Shown here piece after piece: positions 1 to 8,063 of a DNA stretch of 45,039 nucleotides. The stretch is taken from positions 1 to 45,039 of the forward strand of contig DUNO01000062.1 of NCBI GenBank assembly GCA_012839295.1, in the 5' to 3' direction. Below the pieces are notes generated by a model that did not search any database, was not told where the DNA came from, and saw only the letters and a program-made list of their open reading frames with translations. This DNA is from Clostridiales bacterium (GTDB taxonomy: Bacteria; Bacillota; Clostridia; Lachnospirales; Lachnospiraceae). Each line of letters opens with the position of its first letter. Within the stretch, counting starts at the first letter, position 1. The translations under genes and the position numbers were made by a program.

Positions 1-237
1 AAGGGACACCTCCCGATTATGTACGCGGCACTGGCTCTTGGCGGCAACGTGCGCGTCGGCATGGAGGACAACATCCTCTACTCCAAGGGTGTCCTTGCAA
101 AATCCAACGTGGAATTTGTGGAGAGAACCAAGAGGATTGTCACGGAATTAGGAAAGACCATTGCAACACCGGATGAGACAAGAAAAATCCTGGGCTTAAA
201 GAACCTAAACACCAGACATCCGGAGCTTTTCCAATAA
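1..237 (+). CDS. kce: 3-keto-5-aminohexanoate cleavage enzyme, C-terminal end (partial)
   Basis: The open frame runs in from base 1 (KGHLPIMYAALALGG...) and stops at 235-237, so only the last 78 residues are present; the ATG at 19 is internal. The segment around GGNVRVGMEDNIL and the tail with RKILGLKN look like the C-terminus of the BKACE/DUF849 family, zinc enzymes that condense a beta-keto acid with acetyl-CoA. The best known member, Kce of lysine fermentation, makes 3-aminobutyryl-CoA and acetoacetate. The CoA-transferase genes directly downstream support that role, because acetoacetate is their substrate. The metal-binding and catalytic residues lie outside the window, so the exact BKACE substrate cannot be confirmed here. 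Confidence 0.85.
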   Translation, partial: KGHLPIMYAALALGGNVRVGMEDNILYSKGVLAKSNVEFVERTKRIVTELGKTIATPDETRKILGLKNLNTRHPELFQ

Positions 238-268
238 TGGAAGAAAAGAAGAAGGATAAGAGGTGCTT

Positions 269-925
269 ATGAGGAATAAAATCATTTCAGCCGAGGAGGC
301 CGCAGGCTTTCTCAAAGATGGTGATACTGTAATGGTCGGAGGATTTATGTCCTGCGGTACACCGGAAATATTAATGGATGAAATCGTGAAAAAGGGTATC
401 AGGGATCTGCATGTGATTGCAAATGATTCCGGCACACCGGGAAGAGGAATCGGCAAATTAATTGGCGCAAGATTAGTTAAAAAATTAACAGCTTCCCACA
501 TTGGACTGAACCAGGAAACAGGCGCCCAGATGGTGGCAGGTGAATTGGAGGTAGAGCTGGTTCCACAGGGATCCCTGGCTGAGAAAATCCGCGCCGGCGG
601 TGCCGGTCTTGGAGGTGTCCTCACACCAACCGGAGTCGGGACGGAAGTGGAGAATGGAAAGCAGAAGATTACCTTGGACCAGGTAGAATACCTGATTGAA
701 ATGCCGCTAAAGGCAGATGTAGCCCTGATTAGGGGAAGCATTGTGGATAAGGGCGGCAATGTCTATTATAATGCAACTACCAGGAACTTTAACCCAATGA
801 TGGCTACGGCAGCGACAACTGTTATTGTTGCGGCAGAAAAAATTGTTGAGGTCGGGGAGCTTGATCCCAACTGTGTTATGACACCGGGGATTTTTGTGGA
901 TTACATCGTAGGAGGTGAGGTCTGA
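269..925 (+). CDS. atoD: Acetate/butyrate-acetoacetate CoA-transferase, subunit A
   Basis: This 218-residue protein is a class I CoA-transferase alpha subunit. It opens with the family pattern [22 protein letters not shown] and contains the glycine-rich [16 protein letters not shown] loop that binds CoA. With AtoA it would move CoA from butyryl-CoA to acetoacetate, releasing butyrate. This matches the product of the upstream Kce-type enzyme and links it to the lysine fermentation route. ATG 269 is preferred because AGAGGTG lies just upstream; a GTG at 263 in the same frame is possible. It lies 31 bases after kce, and its stop overlaps the atoA start by one base (TGATG), so the two subunits are translationally coupled. 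The length is normal. Confidence 0.9.
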   Translation: MRNKIISAEEAAGFLKDGDTVMVGGFMSCGTPEILMDEIVKKGIRDLHVIANDSGTPGRGIGKLIGARLVKKLTASHIGLNQETGAQMVAGELEVELVPQGSLAEKIRAGGAGLGGVLTPTGVGTEVENGKQKITLDQVEYLIEMPLKADVALIRGSIVDKGGNVYYNATTRNFNPMMATAATTVIVAAEKIVEVGELDPNCVMTPGIFVDYIVGGEV

Positions 926-1584
926 TGGCAGGTGAAAAGGAAATTATTGCGTCAAGGGTAGCCCAGGAGCTACATGACGGAGATGTCGTAAACTTAGGAA
1001 TCGGACTTCCAACCCTGGTGTGCAACTATCTGCCAGGTGATGTACATATTACCCTCCAGTCAGAGAACGGCATTCTTGGGATGGGTGAATTATCAAAGCC
1101 CGGTACCGAGGATAAGGACCGCATTAACTCGGGAAACCAATTTGTAAATGTCCTCCCGGGAGCCAGCTTCTTTGACAGCTGTACCTCCTTTGGCATCATC
1201 CGCGGCGGGCATGTGGATGTAACAATCCTCGGTGCGCTCCAGGTGGATGAGACCGGAACACTGGCGAGCCATATCGTACCGGGAAAGATGGTGCCGGGTA
1301 TGGGAGGTGCCATGGATCTGGTGGTTGGAGCAAAAAAGGTAATCATTGCAACAACACATACGGCAAAGGGCAGTCCTAAATTAGTGAAGAAGGTCACCCT
1401 TCCTCCTACAGCCGTAAACAGGGTACACCTCATTGTAACAGAGCTGGCTGTGATTGAAGTGACAGAAAAGGGCTTTCTTCTTAAAGAAATCGCCGAAAAC
1501 ACCACGATAGAAGAAGTAAAGAGTTTAACCGGTGCAGAGCTGTTTGTTGATGAGAATTTAAAAATCATGAAGCCTTTCCTGTAA
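925..1584 (+). CDS. atoA: Acetate/butyrate-acetoacetate CoA-transferase, subunit B
   Basis: The 219-residue beta subunit carries the class I signature SENGILG; Glu47 is the expected catalytic residue that forms the glutamyl-CoA thioester. The segment [15 protein letters not shown] is also typical of the subunit. It forms an A2B2 or AB enzyme with the upstream subunit and acts in the cytoplasm. GGAGGTGAGG (911-920) serves as ribosome binding site inside the atoD 3' end. The gene is followed within 84 bases by an MFS carrier on the same strand, so the three or four genes probably form the end of one amino-acid fermentation operon. Homologs such as ctfB of solventogenic clostridia have the same layout; the names atoA and ctfB are interchangeable at this resolution. 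Confidence 0.9.
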   Translation: MAGEKEIIASRVAQELHDGDVVNLGIGLPTLVCNYLPGDVHITLQSENGILGMGELSKPGTEDKDRINSGNQFVNVLPGASFFDSCTSFGIIRGGHVDVTILGALQVDETGTLASHIVPGKMVPGMGGAMDLVVGAKKVIIATTHTAKGSPKLVKKVTLPPTAVNRVHLIVTELAVIEVTEKGFLLKEIAENTTIEEVKSLTGAELFVDENLKIMKPFL

Positions 1585-1667
1585 GGGGAGCTTTGGCTTG
1601 GCCACGATATGTAAACAAGGAAATGTTATGGTGTGTTAACAAAACTATATATCTTAGGAGGTTTATA

Positions 1668-2828
1668 ATGAAAGGAAATAAAGTTTTAAAGTTATCAATA
1701 CTTTCCATATCTTTTTTAATGATGCTCCGTCTGACCATATCACCGGCTTTGTCGGTAATTGGTGCAGCAGTGGACAAGGATGCCACTGAAATGCAGATCA
1801 TGGTAATTGTGGCATCAGTTGTGGCTATTCCCTTTGGTTTTATATCAGGAATTTTATCCAGGAATGTTAAGACAAAAACAATTTTATACATAGGCTTAAT
1901 ATTATATCTCATTGGTGGTATCGGCCCCATGTTTGTTGCAAACTTTACCTTTATGATAGTGTGCAGGGCTCTGCTTGGAGCGGGAACGGGATTATTTTTA
2001 CCCTTTGCGGCAGGTCTGATTGCAGATTTCTATACAGGGGAAGAGTTCAATATGATGATTGGTTTACAAAGTGCAGCAGTTGCAGTCGGTAACATTATTA
2101 CAAGTGCCCTGGCAGGTGTGCTTGCTTCCATCAACTGGAGACTGTCCTTCCTTATTTATGCCTTTGCAATCATTTCCTTCTTCTTAGTAGCCTTTAATAT
2201 TCCGGAGCCGGAGAAAAAGGAAAAGAAGAAGGAGGAAGGAAAGGCATTTAACGGGAAAATGCTTTTCATCTGTATTGCTATCTTTATCTACGCCATTATA
2301 TACTTTGCATTCTTTGGCTTTATTTCCTATGTTGTTGATGAGCTAGGTGGAAATGCAGCACAGTCCGGCCTGGCATCTATGGTGATGACTTTATTGTCTT
2401 TGATTGCGGGAATTATCTTCTCCAAGACAATCACTGTATTAAAGAGGGCATCCCTTCCGATTATTTTACTTATTAATGTTATTGGTTTCTATGTTATGTC
2501 ACAGGCATCCAGCTTTGGTGTTCTTGTAATCGGTGCAGCCCTTGTCGGCATTGGGTTTGGTTTATTAATGCCTTATGGTACGAAAAGGGTTATTGAAGCT
2601 GCTCCTGCCTCAGCCGGTACCTTTGCCAACGGTATGTACATGACATTTGTTAATGTAGGAACGGCTATTTCTCCAATGCTTCTTGCGGTAACCGGCGCAA
2701 TATTCGGCCGTCAGAATGATGGACAGTTTATTTGGTTCGTCTCAGCGATAGCCCTGGTTATTGGAACGATCATTTCCGTTATCCTGGCCTTCGTTAAAAG
2801 CAAGGATAGCGTTGAAGAGAGAGCATAA
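1668..2828 (+). CDS. MFS transporter
   Basis: The 386-residue protein has about 12 hydrophobic segments with a central charged loop (PEPEKKEKKKEEGK, about residues 180-193) dividing two six-helix halves, as expected for the major facilitator superfamily. The start at 1668 is set by TTAGGAGGTTTATA directly upstream; a longer reading from 1593 has no ribosome binding site. It follows the CoA-transferase genes with no visible terminator between, so it may move a substrate or product of that pathway (lysine, a keto or amino acid, or a fermentation acid). No substrate-specific motif is recognisable, and its direction of transport is not evident. The transcript ends at the strong hairpin downstream. 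Confidence 0.85.
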   Translation: MKGNKVLKLSILSISFLMMLRLTISPALSVIGAAVDKDATEMQIMVIVASVVAIPFGFISGILSRNVKTKTILYIGLILYLIGGIGPMFVANFTFMIVCRALLGAGTGLFLPFAAGLIADFYTGEEFNMMIGLQSAAVAVGNIITSALAGVLASINWRLSFLIYAFAIISFFLVAFNIPEPEKKEKKKEEGKAFNGKMLFICIAIFIYAIIYFAFFGFISYVVDELGGNAAQSGLASMVMTLLSLIAGIIFSKTITVLKRASLPIILLINVIGFYVMSQASSFGVLVIGAALVGIGFGLLMPYGTKRVIEAAPASAGTFANGMYMTFVNVGTAISPMLLAVTGAIFGRQNDGQFIWFVSAIALVIGTIISVILAFVKSKDSVEERA

Positions 2829-2936
2829 TAGCCGCTAGTAACTGAACCATATTTAGAGAAGTAGAAGATATTAACATTTTCTTTGTTTGCATGGAATGTA
2901 TATGTTTCATTATAATAGAACCAGAACTGACTCTGT

Positions 2937-2982
2937 AAGAAAAACACCTCGATGCCCCACAAGGCAAAGAGGTGTTTTTCTT
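2937..2982. terminator. Bidirectional rho-independent terminator
   Basis: A perfect 14-bp stem pairs 2937-2950 (AAGAAAAACACCTC) with 2969-2982 around an 18-base loop. The right arm carries TTTTT and the left arm AAAAA, so it can end transcripts from either side. It closes the atoDA-MFS operon. Confidence 0.85.
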
Positions 2983-3115
2983 ATGCGGGCTGTTTAGAGA
3001 CAGCTAGAAGTTATTTGCAAAACCGTTATCCCTTCGGTTGTTTTACATGTTTAGGCTGTGAAAGGGAAATAATAGAGGATTAATTAAAAAATAGTTTGAA
3101 TAATTAAAAATTACA

Positions 3116-3140
3116 TGTAACCTTTATAATTGTTATATCG
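3116..3140 (+). promoter_or_regulatory. Candidate ECF-type promoter upstream of the sigma gene
   Basis: TGTAAC at 3116-3121 and CG at 3139-3140 (context TATCGAATA) are separated by 17 bases, the layout of many ECF promoters (AAC -35 core, CG-containing -10). It sits about 45 bases before the ECF start, so the sigma factor may activate its own gene. This is inference from spacing and the AAC/CG cores only. Confidence 0.45.
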
Positions 3141-3184
3141 AATAATAGATGTATACAAAAGAAATCAATATGAGGTGCACTTTC

Positions 3185-3739
3185 ATGGATTCCGACAAAA
3201 TTTTATATCAGGCTTTTTTGGAAGGGGACATATCTGCCTTTGAAGAGCTGGTGCTGCGTTATAGGCATAATCTGGTTTATTTTATCCTGCAATATCTGAG
3301 GGACTATCAAAGCGCCGAGGATATTGCCCAGGAGGTCTTTGCGTACATTTATGTAAACCCTGAAAAGTATTCCAGTGCCTATCAGTTTAAGACATATCTG
3401 TTTATGCTTGGAAAAAGGAGGGCAATTGACTTCCTGCGAAAAAATGGGAGGAGCAAGCTCATTTCTTTGGAGGAGGCGGAAATAGAGGCGGAGGATACCA
3501 ATTCCCTGGAGGAGATCATTTACCGCAGGGAGAACGCCAGCCTGTTGAGAGAGGCTATGAAGGAGATGAAGCCCGAATACCGGCAGGTTCTTGTGCTCAT
3601 CTATTTAAATGGTTTTTCTGTAGCGGAGGCAGCAGAAATTATGCAACGTTCCGTAGCTGCTACCAAGGTGCTTTCCCATCGTGCGAAAAAAAGCTTGAAG
3701 ACGATTTTGGAAAAAGGAGGAGTTGCATATGAAATCTGA
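3185..3739 (+). CDS. RNA polymerase sigma factor, ECF (sigma-70 family)
   Basis: The 184-residue protein has the two ECF domains. Region 2 covers about residues 10-80, with FEELVLRYRHNLVYF and the YQSAEDIAQEVF core. Region 4 covers about residues 115-172, with PEYRQVLVLIYLNGFSVAEAA and a helix-turn-helix ending in SHRAKKSLKTIL. It would direct RNA polymerase to a small stress or envelope regulon. ATG 3185 is chosen because GAGGTG lies seven bases upstream; ATGs at 3149 and 3170 lack this. Its 3' end overlaps the downstream membrane protein by 11 bases, the usual arrangement of a sigma factor with its anti-sigma partner. A candidate autoregulatory promoter lies at 3116-3140. Confidence 0.9.
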   Translation: MDSDKILYQAFLEGDISAFEELVLRYRHNLVYFILQYLRDYQSAEDIAQEVFAYIYVNPEKYSSAYQFKTYLFMLGKRRAIDFLRKNGRSKLISLEEAEIEAEDTNSLEEIIYRRENASLLREAMKEMKPEYRQVLVLIYLNGFSVAEAAEIMQRSVAATKVLSHRAKKSLKTILEKGGVAYEI

Positions 3740-4331
3740 CCAGGAATTTTTAAAGGGTGTATATGAGAAAGCAAGGCTTATGGAAAGCCAAGAAGAGGAA
3801 TCTGTGAAGAAGACAGTCGTTGCCCCAAAAACTATGGTTTATTTAAGATGGGGGGCCGTTGCAGCTGCTCTGGTACTTATTTTCTCGTCAGGTGTTTTCA
3901 TGCAGAATTGGAGGAAGGCCGCCCTGGAGGATGAAATCCAGAATCCGGGTATTAGCACGGCACGGATTGATGCCTTGGATGATATACCCCAACCTCCGGG
4001 TGATACACCGCAGCCTTTCAGTAATATATCACAGCCTTTAGACCAGGCTTCGGAGGTAGTGGAGCTGGAGCCATTACAGAACACAAGGAAAGCTCCTGGA
4101 ATTGCCCAAATATATAAGGCATCCGTGGATGAAGCGACCATTCTGTCAGTACTCGAGAAGAATGGAGTTTATCCTGATCCCGAGAAAAATACCCTGGTGC
4201 TCTTGAAAATCGAGGGGGATTCTTCACAGATCCTGGAGGTTCTGACCCTGGATGAGCAGACGGGAGACTATATGGATTCTCTTGGTGGGAAGATAGCAAA
4301 AGAAGAGCTTGAAATTTATTTTAATAGATGA
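3729..4331 (+). CDS. Putative membrane-anchored anti-sigma factor / sigma-linked protein
   Basis: This 200-residue protein has a charged N-terminal cytoplasmic part of about 40 residues, one membrane span (about residues 40-58, GAVAAALVLIFSSGVF), then a Pro-rich stretch (PQPPGDTPQPFSNISQP) and an extracytoplasmic C-terminal region. That is the topology of a one-span anti-sigma factor. It is translated from ATG 3729, with AAAGGAGG at 3713-3720 inside the sigma gene, and overlaps it by 11 bases, so the two are coupled. No ZAS zinc motif (HxxxCxxC) is visible in the N-terminus, so it may be a non-ZAS anti-sigma factor or another membrane regulator. The function is inferred from topology and neighbour only. 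Confidence 0.6.
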   Translation: MKSDQEFLKGVYEKARLMESQEEESVKKTVVAPKTMVYLRWGAVAAALVLIFSSGVFMQNWRKAALEDEIQNPGISTARIDALDDIPQPPGDTPQPFSNISQPLDQASEVVELEPLQNTRKAPGIAQIYKASVDEATILSVLEKNGVYPDPEKNTLVLLKIEGDSSQILEVLTLDEQTGDYMDSLGGKIAKEELEIYFNR

Positions 4332-4332
4332 G

Positions 4333-4527
4333 ATGATTTGAGCGTCAGTGGGCAAGGTTTAGGCTATGAGATGAATGCGAGTGCAGCTATATGCATATGG
4401 CTTGCCTTTAACATCGCATGATTACCAAGTGCAGGCAATCATGCGAGGCCCGGTCTGCGCCATATGCATATAACTGCACCCGCATTCACCGCGATAGTTA
4501 TAGGAAGACTTTTGTCGGGCAAATCAT
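4333..4527. repeat. 195-bp fold-back (near-palindromic) element
   Basis: Arms are concentric on base 4430. ATGATTTG at 4333-4340 pairs with 4520-4527; a 29-base block at 4373-4401 pairs with 4459-4487 (two mismatches); CGCATGATT at 4415-4423 pairs with AATCATGCG at 4437-4445. It begins one base after the stop codon of the preceding gene. ATGAG occurs at both edges (4328-4332 and 4526-4530) and could be a target duplication. It contains no coding frame of note. It could be a MITE-like element or a long structured RNA at the end of the sigma operon; there is no T-run, so it is not an ordinary terminator. Confidence 0.8.
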
Positions 4528-4684
4528 GAGACAGGAAAATACAGTGAGATAAGAAAAAACAATGCAACAGGGAAATACAGCAGATAAGAAAGTGAAGTGA
4601 GATAAGGGATGGAGTAAGAAAAGGAATATAGCAAGATAAGGAATAAAGTAAGGAAAATAGAAAAGAGTAGTGGAGGATATTAAA

Positions 4685-5215
4685 ATGTTGAAAAGAATAA
4701 TTAGTATTATGATGATAGGAATTTTAGCTTTGGGCCTGACCGCCTGCGGGACAGCAGCCGGAAATGGGGCGGGTAAGGGGCCGGAAGGTGAATTAAGTGA
4801 TATTATTGATAAGATCTATGAGCAAAAGAAACTGGATTTGGCGTTAGCAACAACGAAGCTGGACCTTACGGATCTGGATGTATTAAAATATAGTACCGGG
4901 TTATCCGATGCATCCATGGTTAAGGAGGCCGCAGTATCTGAGGCGATGATCTCGTCCATGGCCTATTCCATGGCACTGGTACGGGTAAATGACAGCAAGG
5001 ATGCAAAGACAGTGGCACAGCAGATGTTAGATGGAATCGACCAGAGGAAATGGATTTGTGTCGCAGCGGATGACCTGAAGGTAGCCGGAACCGGTGATGT
5101 CGTGATGCTGATTATGGTAGCCGATAGTCTTGCGGATACGGTAACCGCCCAGCAGCTCGTAGATGAATTTAAGACGGTATGCGGCGGAAAGCTGGATTTT
5201 ACCTTGGAAAAATAA
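4685..5215 (+). CDS. DUF4358 domain lipoprotein
   Basis: The 176-residue product starts with a lipoprotein signal peptide (MLKRIISIMMIGILALGLTAC) and has the lipobox Cys at residue 21, so it is anchored to the outer face of the membrane. The rest resembles DUF4358 proteins, with YSTGLSDASMVKEAAVSEAM in the middle and an acidic/hydrophobic C-terminus. ATG 4685 is supported by TGGAGG at 4671-4676; a GTG at 4670 is less likely. DUF4358 genes are commonly found beside MBOAT and DHHW genes in clostridia, and that is the case here, so it probably serves the same surface acylation machinery. The biochemical role of the domain is unknown. A purine-rich, weakly repetitive stretch (4528-4684) precedes it. 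Confidence 0.75.
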   Translation: MLKRIISIMMIGILALGLTACGTAAGNGAGKGPEGELSDIIDKIYEQKKLDLALATTKLDLTDLDVLKYSTGLSDASMVKEAAVSEAMISSMAYSMALVRVNDSKDAKTVAQQMLDGIDQRKWICVAADDLKVAGTGDVVMLIMVADSLADTVTAQQLVDEFKTVCGGKLDFTLEK

Positions 5216-5304
5216 TTACGGGAACATCCCAGGGGCAACCAGGGTGAGAAAAAGGAACATCCCAAGGAGCATTCCAGGGTGTTTTCTAGAAATGAGGAGA
5301 AGCC

Positions 5305-6708
5305 ATGCTGTTTTCCAGTATAACCTTTTTATATTATTTTTTACCCCTGGTAATACTCCTGTATTTTATTCTTCCATTCCGGTATAAAAATCTGCTGTTA
5401 CTGGTAAGCAGCCTCATATTCTATGCCTGGGGGGAACCCCTGTATTGCATGCTGATGCTTCTTGCCATCCTGCAGAGTTATTTTATCGGGATGCGGATAG
5501 AAGCGGCTGGGGGAACCATAAGGGCAAAGCGGTGGCTGGTCTTATCGGTGGTTCTATGCCTGGGGATACTCGGCTTTTTTAAATACTATAATTTCTTTGT
5601 GGCGAATGTGAGGGAGCTGACCCATTTGCCCCTGCCCATCCTTGCCATAGCGCTTCCGATGGGAATCAGCTTTTATATCTTCCAGATCATGAGCTACACG
5701 GTTGATGTGTACCGGGGGACAGCGAAGGCGGAGAAAAATTTGCTGTATTTTATGACCTATGCAGTCTTGTTTCCCCAATTGGTTGCAGGACCCATTGTAA
5801 GATATACGGATATCTCACAGCAGCTGCACCACAGAACCCACAGCCTTTCCCAGACCTATCTTGGCAGCCGGAGGTTTTTAACCGGATTAGCGAAGAAGGT
5901 GCTGTTTGCTAATTCCTTTGGCATGCTTTGCAGCCAGTTTGACCTATCTAAGGACCGGTCAGTGCTGTTTTATTGGCTTTATGGGGTTGCCTATACCCTG
6001 CAGATCTATTATGATTTCTCCGGTTATAGCGATATGGCAATAGGGCTTGGCAGAATTTTTGGCTTTGAGTTTATGGAGAATTTTAATTATCCCTATATTT
6101 CAAAAAGTATTACGGAATTTTGGAGACGCTGGCATATTTCCTTAAGCTCCTGGTTTAAGGATTATGTCTATATCCCCCTGGGAGGCAACCGGGTTCCGGT
6201 ACCAAGGCAGATCCTAAACCTGCTGGTCGTATGGATGCTTACGGGACTTTGGCACGGGGCAGCCTGGAATTTCGTGCTTTGGGGTCTCTTCTTTGCCCTG
6301 CTGCTGATCTTGGAGAAGTTTATATTATTGAAACGGAAATGGTATGGGAAGGGCTTTTTTGCCCATTGCTATATTATGGTGGCCATTATCATCAGCTTTG
6401 TGCTGTTCCGGGCGGAAAGCCTGGGACAGGCGGCCTCTGACATAGGAAGTATGCTCGGACTGGCGAAGCTGCCGGTCATCTCCGTGGAGGCCTGGTACTA
6501 TATGAGAAGCTATGGGGTCATACTGCTGATGGGTGCCCTGGGTGCGACGCCGATAATCAGGAAGGGGCTGCACCATATAATTGGAACAAAGCCGGGGGCA
6601 CAGGCGGCGGTGGTTTTGGAGCCGGTTCTGCTGGGAGGCCTGCTGCTTCTGATTACTGGATATCTTGTAGATGGCTCCTTTAACCCATTTTTATATTTTA
6701 GGTTCTAA
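5305..6708 (+). CDS. MBOAT family O-acyltransferase (AlgI-like)
   Basis: The 467-residue multi-pass membrane protein starts LFSSITFLYYFLPLVILLYF, as AlgI/DltB-type acyltransferases do. It has YDFSGYSDMAIGLGRIFGF, the WRRWHISLSSWFKDYVYIPLGG block and the conserved MLTGLWHGAAWNF segment with the catalytic His317. Such proteins transfer acyl groups, usually acetyl, across the membrane onto extracellular polysaccharide or wall polymers. GAGGAG precedes ATG 5305. The neighbouring DHHW protein has an SGNH-like AlgJ/AlgX fold, which fits the two-step scheme known for alginate acetylation: MBOAT carries acyl groups across and the partner transfers them. The polymer modified here is unknown. Three short repeats of a GGAACATCCCA type occur in the upstream gap. 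Confidence 0.9.
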   Translation: MLFSSITFLYYFLPLVILLYFILPFRYKNLLLLVSSLIFYAWGEPLYCMLMLLAILQSYFIGMRIEAAGGTIRAKRWLVLSVVLCLGILGFFKYYNFFVANVRELTHLPLPILAIALPMGISFYIFQIMSYTVDVYRGTAKAEKNLLYFMTYAVLFPQLVAGPIVRYTDISQQLHHRTHSLSQTYLGSRRFLTGLAKKVLFANSFGMLCSQFDLSKDRSVLFYWLYGVAYTLQIYYDFSGYSDMAIGLGRIFGFEFMENFNYPYISKSITEFWRRWHISLSSWFKDYVYIPLGGNRVPVPRQILNLLVVWMLTGLWHGAAWNFVLWGLFFALLLILEKFILLKRKWYGKGFFAHCYIMVAIIISFVLFRAESLGQAASDIGSMLGLAKLPVISVEAWYYMRSYGVILLMGALGATPIIRKGLHHIIGTKPGAQAAVVLEPVLLGGLLLLITGYLVDGSFNPFLYFRF

Positions 6709-6842
6709 CTAAGGTGTAATGTGGATTATTGAAGCGAATAATTTACAGCCCTGGACTGATGGTTTGATGGTTGATGGTGGAATTAGCTTATGAATTACAG
6801 GGAAAATGGGCATTAGTCTGAATTAGATGAGGTGAAAAGGCA

Positions 6843-7958
6843 TTGGAAACAGAACTTGCTTCCCGAAAGAGTAAGATTGGAATTATATTGTTGACAGGTA
6901 TTTTGCTGTCATTGTCCCTGCTTAACTGCTTACAGCCCGACCGTGAGCTTTCTGATGCGGAGCGCAGAAAGCTAAAGCAATTTCCGGCATGGTCGGTTGG
7001 CTCCTTTGTGAAGAAGGGCTATAGTGAGGAATTCGAAGTCTATGCCATGGACCAGTTTCCTTACCGGGATGTTTTCCGGCGCATGAAGGCGGAAAGCCTG
7101 TATGGAGTGTTCCGCGCAAAAGACAATAATGGGATATATCTGGCGGATGGATATGCGGCAAAGCTGAATTATCCCCTGAATGAGAACTCCCTGAAGAATG
7201 CAATGGATAAATTCAGGTATATTTACGATACTTATCTGGTGGATAACAAGGGGAGGATCTATAGCTGTGTGGTTCCCGATAAGGGATATTACCTTGCGGC
7301 GCAGAACGGCTATCCTGCTTTGGATTATGATAAGCTGTTTAATAGCGTCAAGGAGGGGATGGAATATTCGCAGTACATTGGCATCACGGACTGTCTTAAA
7401 ATAGAGGACTATTATCGGACGGATACCCATTGGAACCAGATAAAGCTGGTGCCCGTGGCAAAGAGACTTGCAAAGGAAATGGGTGTGGCAGAACTGCTAT
7501 CAGGCCAATATGAGGAGCATTCCGCAGCGGAGCCTTTTTATGGCGTATATTATGGGCAGTCAGCCCTGCCTTTACAGAAGGAGAGGATCCGCTATCTGAC
7601 GAATCAGGTCATTAATGGCGGCCGGGTTTATAATTATGAGACGAAGAAGACAACCCCGGTCTATGAGGCCGGGAAATTAAAGAGCAGGGATCCCTATGAG
7701 ATGTTTTTATCGGGCCCGGTACCTCTGCTTACAATAGAAAACCCACAGGCTGGCACGGATAAGGAGCTGATTATATTTCGTGATTCCTTTGCCAGCAGCC
7801 TGGCACCGTTGCTGATGGAGGGCTATGCGAAAATTACCCTAGTAGATATCCGCTATATCAGCAGCTCCATTTTAGGGGATTATATTGAGTTTGACGGACA
7901 GGATGTCCTGTTTCTTTACAGTACCCTGCTCTTAAACGACAGCTTCAGCTTTAAGTAG
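6843..7958 (+). CDS. DHHW family protein (AlgX/AlgJ-like SGNH hydrolase fold)
   Basis: The 371-residue protein has an N-terminal membrane anchor (about residues 12-30, IGIILLTGILLSLSLL) and an extracellular domain. Visible motifs are DTHWNQ (Asp194, His196) and RDSFASSL (Asp314, Ser315), matching the catalytic DxHW and Ser blocks of AlgX/AlgJ-type acetyltransferases and the DHHW family. It is expected to finish transfer of acyl groups delivered by the MBOAT protein. The start is TTG 6843, preceded by GAGGTG with suitable spacing; the first in-frame ATG would remove the anchor. It follows the MBOAT gene by 134 bases with no terminator seen. It ends at a convergent hairpin shared with the leftward gene at 8048. 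Confidence 0.85.
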   Translation: METELASRKSKIGIILLTGILLSLSLLNCLQPDRELSDAERRKLKQFPAWSVGSFVKKGYSEEFEVYAMDQFPYRDVFRRMKAESLYGVFRAKDNNGIYLADGYAAKLNYPLNENSLKNAMDKFRYIYDTYLVDNKGRIYSCVVPDKGYYLAAQNGYPALDYDKLFNSVKEGMEYSQYIGITDCLKIEDYYRTDTHWNQIKLVPVAKRLAKEMGVAELLSGQYEEHSAAEPFYGVYYGQSALPLQKERIRYLTNQVINGGRVYNYETKKTTPVYEAGKLKSRDPYEMFLSGPVPLLTIENPQAGTDKELIIFRDSFASSLAPLLMEGYAKITLVDIRYISSSILGDYIEFDGQDVLFLYSTLLLNDSFSFK

Positions 7959-8003
7959 ACTGCAAATGAAAAGTCAATAGGATAGTAATAGGGTTTATAG
8001 GAA

Positions 8004-8063
8004 AAAGGAGCATAGGGGATACACCAGATTCAATGAAGCCTGGGGATTCAGATATGCTCCTTT
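8004..8063. terminator. Convergent hairpin between DHHW and pseudo-ABC genes
   Basis: AAAGGAGCATA (8004-8014) and TATGCTCCTTT (8053-8063) form an 11-bp perfect stem with a 38-base loop. The right arm covers the last codons of the leftward gene ending at 8048. A/T tails on both sides suggest a weak bidirectional terminator. Confidence 0.5.

Noticed and set aside
205-759. Long minus-strand frame over the CoA-transferase A gene
   Set aside because: Shadow of atoD; Ser/Pro-rich translation without family features or a ribosome binding site. The same applies to 1026-1568 over atoA.
4528-4684. Purine-rich stretch with recurring AGATAAG-like words
   Set aside because: Low-complexity sequence; no regular period, and no CRISPR-like spacing.
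5218-5280. Three short GGAACATCCCA-type repeats before the MBOAT gene
   Set aside because: Too short and irregular to call a regulatory array.
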